Notes under the pieces: model-generated
What the model saw: only the letters and a program-made list of their open reading frames with translations
What the model was told of the DNA's origin: nothing
Databases searched by the model: none
Position numbers and translations under genes: made by a program
Shown: piece by piece, positions 47,215 through 57,774 of the stretch
Numbering within the stretch: the stretch's first letter is position 1
Layout: each line of letters starts with the position of its first letter
From: Styela clava
Lineage: Eukaryota; Chordata; Ascidiacea; Stolidobranchia; Styelidae
Length of the DNA: 64,000 nt
NCBI RefSeq assembly: GCF_964204865.1
Contig: NC_135252.1
Span: 7,771,383 to 7,835,382, forward strand
Direction of reading: 5' to 3'

Positions 47215-50200
47215 AATAAACGTTTCTGTATAATAAAGATATTCTTTTATAATCATATGGGTTCATTTTAGTTAACACTGTTACATTTGTATTGGGGAAG
47301 GCAGACTGAATCAGAGAAATGTCCTTGGTTATATGATTTCTTTCGGAAAGTGAGACAGTGGACTATTTAAGGTAAATTACTGTCGAATTCACTTATCCGC
47401 CATAACCTAAATCCTAACCTGGTACACAACGTGACTTGGTGCGCATACTTCAGGAGGTCCAGATATTCTTTTATATTCAGTAACTGGTAAGTGATTGTTT
47501 TGCGGTATAATCTTGCATCGAACAACAACTGCCCTAATAATAATTGGGTCCATTCTAGTTAACATGGGCAGACAGAATCAGAGAAATTTCTTTTTTTCAT
47601 GAATTTTTTCTAAAAATAAGACAGTGGATTATTTAGGGTAAATTACTCTTGAATTTACGTATCCGCCATTTTTATGCGTACAGACTTTATCGATATATTG
47701 CATAGATCCGTTTTCCACTGCATTTTGATTTATTTCACGATAGATACCTATTATAGTGTATATCATTTTATTAATATTGTCTATCGAATATTAGGTATTT
47801 CTTAATCTTGTGTCTATATACGTGCTGAAAAGCAGTTTGATAGCGTTAGTGTTATTTTTAAAACTCAAGTGTTACTTTTATGACTTGAACAAACAAGGAT
47901 ATCACGCTTCTACTTTATTGCTATGCTGGAAAAACAAGCAATATGTCATGTGTTGCATGTTTTAATTAAATCGGTTTTTGTATTGGAATTTAAGATATTA
48001 CAATCTTGACAAGAGATGTATTTATGATGAAAGATGTTAAAATTTGTTGAACAAACAAGTAGGACACATCATAAGATTGCATGAGAAAAGCTGTTTACTA
48101 AAAAACAAATATATATTTGTTTTTTAGTATATATATTTGTTTTTTAGTAAACAGCTTCTCTCATGCAATCTTATGATGTGTCCTACTTGTTTGTTCAACA
48201 AATTTCACCATCTTTCATCATAAATACATCTCTTGTTAAGATTGTAATATCTCTAATTCCAATACGAAAACCGATTTAAATAAAACATGCAACACATGAC
48301 ATATTGCTTGTTTTTTCGAATATATCACTTCTGATCTTTATTGCATTAACCACAATAATAAACGTTCTAAATGGCATATCGTGATGTTGCAGACCGGTAT
48401 TCATTTTAGGAAACTTAATCATCAAAATACAAAACCAGCACCACAACGAGGAAATACATAACCGTTATTAGGTTGACGTTATTGGATCTGATCGAGTGCT
48501 ATTTCGTGTTTTTGCTTGAAATTCATTTTGAATATTTAATTATGATCGTATTAAAGCAACATTCCAAGCATAATGTTTGTGTAATTTCTTGTGTTTAGTA
48601 CATATCATATTCGAAAATGGACTTCATATCACGAATGCGTATAAAATATTTTACTCAGAACAATTTGAAAATTCAACATAAACAATCTCGCAATTGGTCG
48701 CTGATTGCCAGAAGATATATATATTCTTTTATAATCAGTAACTGGTAAGTGATTGTTTTGCGGTATAATCGTGCATCGAACAACCAAAAACTGCTCTTAA
48801 ATTAGGTCCATTCTATAGTTAACACTGTTACATTTGCAATGTGGAATGGCAAACTGAATCAGAGAAATGTCCTTTTTTATATGATTTTTTCCTGGAAATT
48901 AGACAGTGGATTATTTAGGACAAATAAGTTTTGAATTTCCTTATCCGCCATTTTGATTTGTATACATACTTTATCGATGTATTTATTGTCTGGATCCGTT
49001 TTACTCTGCATTGTGTTCTATTTTACTAAATACGTGCTGGAAAGGAGCTTGATAGCGTTAGTGTTATTTCAAAAACCCAAGTGTTACTTTTATGATTTAA
49101 ACAAACAAGATATCACGCTTCTACTTTATTCCTATGCTGGATATTTTTTTTGTTCAATAAACAGCTTCTCTTATGCATTCTTATGATGTGTCGAAATTGT
49201 TGTTCAACAAATTTTAACATCTTTTATCACAAATACATCTCGTGTTAAGTTTGTAATATCTTAATTTCCAATATAAAAACTGATTTATTCGAAATTTCTA
49301 AAAACATATAACACATGACATATTGCTTGTTTTTTAATAAATTGCTTTTGATCTTTCTTGCAGTCACCACAATTGACGATAACTAACCGTTCTAAATGGC
49401 ATATCGTGATGTTCCAGATCGGTATTTATTTTAGAAAAATTCATCATCAAAATACCAAATCACCACAACGTTATTAAGTGGAAATAGAGTTCATTTTCGT
49501 GTTTTCGCTTAGAGTTCATTTTGAATATTCAATTCAGAAAATAACCTATTTAGATACGCTTAAAATTGAAAAGAAATATTTCCGGCAAAAGTGATAGCGT
49601 TCAATGTTAAACATTACAAAAAGTAAAGGTTTTTGCTGATGACTTTTTGTGAGACTCGTAATCCCTCAATACTAGTTCAAAATAGAGTCTTAAAGCAACA
49701 TTCTACGCGGCATAATGTTTGTGTAATTTATTGTGTTTAGAGCAAGTACATATCATATTTGAAAATGGAGTTCATATCACGAATGTGTATAAAAAATATT
49801 TTACTCAAAACTATTTGAAATATCAATCAAAACAATTTCGCAATTGGTCGCTAATTTCCAGAAGATATATTATGAAGAACTTGTAAGCGCTCATATCTGA
49901 TTTAGATTGACACTGTAGCTGAACCAGTTGTAAGTCAACGTCGTTAGGAAAACGCTAGGAAATTTCACATCGTTAATGGCGATTTTTTTCCTTTGACGTT
50001 TATTATGCTCAAGTCGAATGAAGGTGTCATATATAATATGTTACAACCGTTACTACAAAAAAACGTTTCCTGTATAATAAAGATATTCTTTTATAATCAG
50101 TAACTGGTAAGTGATTGTTTTGCGGTATAACCTTGCATCAAACAAACAACTGCTCTTAAATAATAATTGGGTCCATTCTAGTTAACACTGTTACATTTGC

Positions 50201-52545
50201 AATGTAGAATGGCAAACAGAATCGAGAAATGTCTTTTTTATATATATGATTTTATTTTCTGAAAATTAGACAGTGGATTATTCAGGGTAAATTACTCTTG
50301 AATTTACTTATCCACCATTTTTATGCGTACAGACTTTATCGATATATGGCCCAGATCCGTTTTCGACTGCATTTTGATTTATTTTACGATAGATACCTAT
50401 TATAGTGTATATCATTTTTTAATATTGTCTATCGAATATTAGGTATTTCTTAATCTTGTGTCTATATACGTGCTGAAAAGCAGCTTGATAGTGTTAGTGT
50501 TATTTTTAAAACTCAAGTGTTACTTTTATGACTTGAACAAACGAGGATATCGTGCTTCTACTTTATTTCTATGCTGGATATTTTTTTTTTCAATAAACAG
50601 CTTTCTCATGCATTCTCATGATGTGTTCTACTTTTTTGTTCAACAAATTTTAACATCTTTCATCATAAATACGTCTTCTGTTAAGATTGTAATATTATAA
50701 ATTCCAATACAAAAACCGATTTAATTAAAACATACAACACATGACATATTGCTTGTTTTTTCAAATATATCACTTCTGATCTTTATTGCATTAACCACAA
50801 TATTTACCTGTTCTAAATGGCATATGGCATGGCATGTGATGTTGCAGACCGGTATTCATTTTAGGAAACTTAATCATCGAAATACAACACCACCACCACA
50901 ACAAGGAAATACATAACCGTTATTAGGTTGACGTTATTGGAGCCGATCGAGTGCTATTTCGTGTTTTTATTTGAATATTCAATTTAGAAGATAACCCATT
51001 TAGATACGGTTAAAAGTGAGAGAAAATATTTTAGGTAAAATGTGATAGCGTTCAATGTTTGACATTGCAAAAAGTAAAGGCTTTTGCTGATGACTTTTTG
51101 TGAGACTCGTAATCCCGCGATACTAGTTCAAAACAGAGTCTTTTTCAAGTACATTGCACGCATAATGTTTGTGTAATTTCTTGTGTTTAGAGCAAGTACA
51201 TATCATATTCAAAAATGAAGTTTATATCACGAACGCGTATAAAAATATCTCACTCAAAACAATTTGAAACATTCACCCAACACAATCTCGCAATTGGTCG
51301 CTACTGCCAGAAGATATATTATGAAGAACTTGCAAGCGTTCATTTCTGATGTCGATTGACACCATAGCTAAACAAGTTGTAAGTCAACATCGTTAGGAAA
51401 ACGCTGGGAAATTTCACATCTTTTCTTGCGATTTTTTTCCTTTTACATTTAATGTGATTTCTGTTTATGTTACGCTGAAGTCGAATGGAGCTGTTATATA
51501 TATGTTACAAACGTTATTACAAATAAACATTGTTACATTTGCATTGGAGAATGGAAGACAGAATCAGAGAAATGTCCTTTTTCATATGATTTTTTTTCTG
51601 AAAAGTAGACTGTGGATAATTTGAGACAAATAAGTTTTGAATTTCCTTATCCGCCATTTTGATGCGTGCAGACTTTATCGTTGTATTGTTTAGATCCGTA
51701 TTCCTCTGCATTGTGTTCTATTTTACTATATACGTGCTGGGAAGCAGCTTGATAGCGTTAGTGTTATTTTAAACTCAAATTTTACTTTTATGACATAAAC
51801 AAACAAGATATCACGCTTCTACTCTATCCTATGCTGGATATTTTTTTCAATTAACAGCTTCTCTTATACATTCTTATGATGTGTCGAAATTGTTGTTCAA
51901 CAAATTTTAACATCTTTTATCATAAATTCATTTCGTGTTAAGTTTGTATAATCTTAATTTCCAATACAAAAACTGATTTAATTGAAATTTCTCAAAACAT
52001 ACAAGTCGAATGGAGCTGTTATATATATATATGAATGTTACAAACTAATAAAGATATCCCTGCATAATAAAGATATTCTTTTCTTACCGGTAACTGATAG
52101 TTTTTTTTATATTCTTTTATAATCAGTAACTGGTAAGTGATTGTTTTGCGGCATAATCTTGCATCGAACAACAACTGCTCTTAAATAATAATTGGGTTCA
52201 TTTCGGTTAACACTGTTACATTTGCATTGAAGAATGGTAGACAGAATCAGCGAAATATCCTTTTTTATATGATTTTTTCCTAAAAATGAGACAGTGGATT
52301 ATTTAGGTTTTAATTTAATTTTGAATTCACTTTTCCGCCATTTTTATGCGTACTGACTTTATCGATATATTGCCTAGATCCGCTTTCCGCTGCCTTTATG
52401 TTCTATTTTACGATATCTTGACGCGCTTATCACAGACATACTTATTATAGTGTACATTATTTTTTAATATTGTCCATCGAATATTACGTATTTCTTAATC
52501 TTTTCTCCATATAGGTGCCTAAAAGCGGCTTGAAAGCGCCAAGTG
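47215..52545. repeat. Tandem array of diverged 1.3-kb units
   Basis: TATTCTTTTATAATCAG plus TAACTGGTAAGTGATTGTTTT recurs at 47464 (variant), 48722, 50084 and 52109. Between them the same order of blocks repeats: TGTTACATTTGCA, ACAGTGGATTATTTAGG, TTTATCGATATATTG, CTTGATAGCGTTAGTGTTAT and CAACAAATTTTAACATCTTT. A unit starting about 51530 lacks the opening block. Spacings are 1258, 1362 and 2025 bp. Open frames inside (48953-49186, 50458-50700) are homologous because they lie at the same unit position. They contain KCYFYDLNK but diverge without sign of selection, so I do not call genes. Confidence 0.85.
47931..48316. repeat. Near-perfect palindrome, arms about 190 bp
   Basis: 47931-48122 is the reverse complement of 48125-48316 apart from a few mismatches. 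It is centred in AAAAAACAAATATATATTTG and a repeated TTTTTTAGTATATATA. The right arm has the orientation of the other array units, so the left arm is an inverted duplication. Such a palindrome is prone to cruciform extrusion. Confidence 0.88.
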
Positions 52546-52966
52546 CTGATCGAAAGTTAGACACTTAGACAAAATTGATCATATTTTGCGATGTGCTGTA
52601 GCCACGTCGTCGAAAATTGCCTTCATCGAAATCGTCATCGATTTTTAATATTAGTTAATGAATGCGCCCTGAATTCGCAATTTAAAATGATGTTGATATT
52701 ATGACACAAAAATAAATTTTATAGAAGCGTGCATGACGTCACTGCGAGGAGGAACCTCACAAATGAAATAGCCTAGCGCTCCTCATCATCTAAATCCGTC
52801 CATGCTTCAACTACATAAACATACTACTACTTCATAACATTTTACGCTTATTTTAGGTGGACTCGTTATGATTTTTTTTAGGTGGACTCATAGACAGAAT
52901 CTACACTACACTGTCTTTCCTGACGACATGATCTTATGACCAAATTTATTTCTATCTTCAACCCAA

Positions 52967-53000
<34 letters not shown>

Positions 53001-53167
53001 TTATATTTGTCTACAACTCTAAGTTGCCTTTAAAACGCTTCATTTAGTTATTTTATGCTTCAATCTTACAATTTCTAAATGCAAATTTCAAAGCACCGCA
53101 GGGTATTCAACTCAAATTAGAAGAGTGCGATTCTTGTTGATATTTATTTAACATTTATGAGATCTGA
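52546..53167. other. No gene; (TA)n microsatellite at 52969-53000
   Basis: Unique-looking sequence with an alternating TA tract. No frame or splice pattern supports coding. Confidence 0.5.
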
Positions 53168-53202
53168 TTCTACAATCAGTCACAAACTGACTGATTGTAG
53201 AA
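53168..53202. other. Perfect 15-bp-stem hairpin
   Basis: TTCTACAATCAGTCA pairs with TGACTGATTGTAGAA across a 5-nt loop (CAAAC). It is not followed by a T run. The function is unknown, and it may be the scar of an excised element. Confidence 0.6.
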
Positions 53203-54913
53203 GACACACATCTCACGACTTTCACAAACACGCCAAAACCCACGCCGAATAATGCAAATGGAAAAATACGCATCGTCGCCGTCGTTTTGCGTGACGGGAC
53301 TCTGCGTCAAAGTACCAGTTGTAATGTTTAATGTTTTTTAATGTTTAAATATTGTTTATTCGAGTTTTTTCTAAATGAGCCATTCTGTTAGTTGCAAGCT
53401 GTGATTTCCCGCGGACAGAAACGCCATTAAATCCAGACTGGAGTCCGTCATCAATACAAAAGTCACAATCTATCTACCCATAATTTTCAGGGAAAGACAG
53501 TCTTTATGGAACGGTAATTAATTGGGAGCACCAATTTTTGAGATCTCCCCATGCCCATCTGTCTAGCTTGACTTTTCTTCGATGAAATTATAAATATTCT
53601 AACTCTTACACGCCTAGAGTACTAGACGATTTGAGCAGCCATAATTTTAGTCAAACGGTAAAACTTTGACACGCGTCCAGCGTGCGCGAAGGCGCAGCAT
53701 TTGGAAATGCGAATCAATAACCTAGTACAAGTTGCGTATGCTCAGACAGCCTTAAGAAGAGCAGATATGCATTGTTAGTGGCTGTTACCAATGTCGCCGG
53801 AGAACCGATTGGATGAAAGTGTCGTCAATTACTGAAAAATAACCGTGAATGAATCTCGTATTTCACGGAATCATTCATCAGAACGCATCGTATTCGAGGG
53901 TTTTGCAGGCGGAATAAAGCACAGAGACATTAGAAATAAATTCAGTTTTCAACAGAATTGAAAGCAGATTATGATACTTACAGTACGTACCACTGTTATC
54001 TAAAATTCGATGGGTGAATACAGGCAATTTTTGCCATATTCTTTAGTTTTGTTGAGTTGTTAACAGACACAAGCAAACATTGATTATGAGAACTATGTAG
54101 AGTGTCGGGGAATTTTTACACCAAGCTCCGACTCCTAGTTAGCAAAAATGTAGACTCCAACTCAGAACAAAATTTTGGCGAATGAGAATGCTCAGTTAAC
54201 ATAACTCAGTTTCCCGTTTAACATACTTTGCACTAATGTGTTTTCGTGTTCTAAGGTACATATATATTATATATACACCCGCGAAAGTGTATTCGCCGCA
54301 CTGATTAATTAGTAGAATAATAAAGGCACTTTGTTATATTTTTTTAGTTTTGCGCAAGACAGAAAACGGCGATAATTTATATAAACATTTGACAGTGCAA
54401 CTATATCAACGAAAAGGTCATGTTTCACGTCACAAAGATTGAATCTTTTCTAATGCACTATTATTGTCACTTTTGAAGTCTTATTTTGTTGAATTCTAAT
54501 TTGAATGTAGTGACTTTTTGGAACGACTGAGGACTCTCGCGAACAACAAGCATTTGTCTTGTTCTTGCCTAGTAAACAATGGCTAACCGGTACTACAACT
54601 AGATGAAAACCAGCGGTCCGTGCTATTTTGTTCACTTTTGTTATGTATAGTTACGAGACCCGATCAAAGTTTGAATTGGAATCCGAATATCATTTCGCAT
54701 CCGGGTTTTTATTATATAGACAAAAACAATAATTCATTATAATACCAATTATAATCCAAACAAATAAAAAATCACTCTTAATAAAAAGTTCATTTTGCAA
54801 TTTAAATGGGTTAATCATGGGACGATAATCATTTTTATAATTCAGAAAATATTTCCAAATTAGCAACACAATACAATAGAAATCATTCGACTATAGCAAG
54901 ATTTCCGCCTTTT

Positions 54914-55204
54914 TTACTTATCGATTTTAATCTGTAAGTATGTTGATAGGCATTTGTCTGTCTGTCTGTTAGATGCACGCGATATCTCACGAAAGCGAGA
55001 TTGAATCTGCTCCAGATTTTGCATGTCCGTTTATCATATCTCGGACCAGAAGCCTATTGATTTTGGGCGAATTATGTCGTATAATTAGCGAGTTATTAAT
55101 TAATTAGTGATGGGGCACAAGGTGTCACTATGGAGTAAGAGCGCTGTTTAGGGGATCCCCTAACTTTCGATCGATAAGTCTTCGGTCTCTGACCGATATT
55201 CTCG
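54914..55204 (+). repeat. Dispersed repeat, about 290 bp (copy 2 of 3)
   Basis: Same family and orientation as 22788-23073 and 56512-56781. Begins TACTTATCGATTTTAATC and ends GACCGATATTCTCG. Confidence 0.88.
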
Positions 55205-55341
55205 TTTAAATATTGATCCTTTCACTTTGGAAAATTTATTGGTTTTGATGAGTCTCTCTCGACAGTCGACAGACAGTGTATTTAATTTAATAAATCAAGA
55301 CATAAAATGCTTATTATCAACTAGTTACAAAGTTAAATATG

Positions 55342-56159
55342 GTCACGCTAATAACCGAATTGCGTAAGTCATTTTCGGCGATTTTGAGTTTTTTATAAAA
55401 TAGGTATTTATGTAATGCTGCACACTTGTCTGTTAACTCAGATTTTATTTTAGGAATTCCGAAACCCATAAAAATGAAGGTTTAGTATGACATGCAAATT
55501 TGTGCAATGGTTTCGTCATAATGAATTATCATTGGTACCGCAGGACTATTGTGACGTCACAAAGGCAAATAACCTCGGCGAAGTATTTTCGAGTTTTTGC
55601 ATCTCGGATTCTAGCTTACTGCGTATTAATTTGAATTTATACTACAGTATAAGAAGACGTGCATTTGTGATATTCACTGTCCGAGTCCAATTTACCTTGG
55701 TTGGCTTTTATATTGGGTGCATTGCTGTTTTTCTCTTCATATTTAATCTTAGTCTTATTTCGGTGGATGTGCAGAACGTGTTATATTGATGAAATATATA
55801 TTTTTAAACATAAAAAATAATGTAATTGAAACGGATTAGCTATTTTGGGGATTAGACATTGTAGATACCGAGAATTACATTAGTTTTTGGAATGTTTAGT
55901 TTTCAGGACTGGTGCATATAGTAAAGTTGCAAAATTGCGTATGTCCCCAAGTCATAGACACATTTCTGCCTAAGTCACAGTGCGCCATTATGACGACACT
56001 TAACTGCATCATACAAATTAACTTAAATCCGGCTACGATCGAAAAATTGAACTATTGCAAATTATTGACTCTCATTGGCATAACAATATCATTAGGAAGT
56101 TATTTACGCTTTTTCAAAACTGCTAAATATGACTTACGCAATTCGGTTATTAGCGTGAC
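55342..56159. mobile_element. DNA transposon with perfect 31-bp terminal inverted repeats
   Basis: The 31-bp ends 55342-55372 (GTCACGCTAATAACCG...) and 56129-56159 are exact reverse complements. The 818-bp body contains two short plus-strand frames (55487-55789 with a hydrophobic C-terminal segment, and 55912-56202) that resemble no transposase I know. No clear target duplication. Perfect TIRs suggest recent activity supplied in trans. Confidence 0.82.
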
Positions 56160-56511
56160 GATATGTAGAAAAAATGGCATACGAAATATTCTAACAATAT
56201 AGTTCTATGGAGTAAGGATTTGAGTTCAAAGTCACAGGATCAACGAATTTTTTGTTCATATGAAGTTTGTTTGTTTTCGGAGACTCAATTAAAATGATTT
56301 AATTGCTCAAATGGCTTACTGGGTCATCCGACATGTAATTGAATTCGATAATCTTGAAGAATTTGTGATCTATTTTTATGATCTTTTATTAATACGGAGT
56401 ATATGGTGGTCGACAAGAACACTAGATAAAACAAGCACGAACCCCAAGAGCCATTTAATATAGCATAGACACTGACATTGTTTATATTCTTGCCTATTCC
56501 ACGTAGTTGTT

Positions 56512-56781
56512 ACTTATCGATTTTAATCGGTAAGTATGTTGATAAGTATTTGTCTGTCTGTTAGATGCACGCGATATCTCACAAAAGCGAGATTGGATCT
56601 GCTGCAGATTTTGCATGTGCATTCATCATCTCTACCAGAAGCCTATTGATTTTGGGCGAATTATGTCGTATAATTAACGAGTTATCATTTTGTCAAGGTG
56701 TCACTATGGAGTAAAAGCGCTGTTTTGGGATCCCCTGACTTTTGATCGATAAGTCTTCGGTCTCTGACCGATATTCTCGTT
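56512..56781 (+). repeat. Dispersed repeat, about 290 bp (copy 3 of 3)
   Basis: Slightly shorter copy of the family at 22788 and 54914. It lacks part of the segment around the TTAATTAATTAGTGATGGG block. Confidence 0.88.
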
Positions 56782-57554
56782 ATTGTAGTAACATATATAC
56801 ACGACAAACAAACTTAAACTATATAGTCATATCGTCTTCCTCTGCCGTGCTGATTTGCCTTCAATCAATCGTTGCATATTACAAAGGTCGCAAAACATTG
56901 CATGTTTTCCCTATAATTCAGTACATACGAACTGAAAAAAAGACAAAACGCCACTGTGATGACCAGTAGGATGACATTATTACTTAAGTATAGTGCGATA
57001 TAGTATTGTTTTGGTGTTTTATTTTGGATTTCACTTCGGAATTAGCTATATTGTCAATGCTGTTCAAGTATATATATATATCTAGGGAAGTGTTTATTGC
57101 CTTTTAAAATGCTTGTATTAAGTTGTTTTCTACCTATTGCATAAATGATCCGCTGGTTAGCTATACTTTACCGGATTTTTCGCGATTTTGGTTGTTGTTC
57201 TTGATTTTAAGGTTTGTCTTCAGATTTCAGGTCTTTTACTGAATATATATATAAATTGTTTTTCCTACACTGTGATACCTGGTATCTGGTATTCTTATTG
57301 TATCCTTTCTGTTCTGTTCATTTTAATGAATGCAGTGTTTAGTTGTATTAAGATTGTTAGTTGATAAATAAGATTAAAATAGCATTAATTGAAGTGAATA
57401 TTGAGAAGAAGATTTGACATCAGACCCTATTATAAGATATTTCGAACTGGGAAAATTCATACATAGACTGACGGTACACTACAAATTTTTGGCGAAAGTA
57501 CGCCGAAATATATTCTAGAGATAAAATGACATGCAAAGTTTGAAATAACAGCAC

Positions 57555-57740
57555 ATGGGGAGACAGGAAGACTTTAGTGGTCGAATTAATACACTGGAGG
57601 CTAAATCGACTACAATGGATGAACTTGGTATTGATGTAAAACAGTGCCATGACAGTGCGATGGGTCTTCATCAAATTGTGAGAAATTGGCGAGAGGAGCT
57701 GCAAGTGACATTACATGGTTTTCAGGAAAACGTGATTTAG
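57555..57740 (+). CDS. Possible coding fragment, coiled-coil-like
   Basis: The frame from ATG 57555 reads MGRQEDFSGRINTLEAKS and then a Glu/Gln-rich helical stretch ending at a TAG (57738-57740). A CAG acceptor lies just before the ATG. Composition looks coding, but no family is recognised and the minisatellite starts immediately after. It may be a transposon or gene remnant. Confidence 0.25.
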   Translation: MGRQEDFSGRINTLEAKSTTMDELGIDVKQCHDSAMGLHQIVRNWREELQVTLHGFQENVI

Positions 57741-57774
57741 ACATTATCTAAAAGCAAAAGCGCCCAAGTCAGTT

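Noticed and set aside
48953-49186. Membrane-protein-like frame in the tandem array
   Set aside because: It is repeated at the same unit position (50458-50700) with indels and no sign of constraint, so it is repeat sequence.
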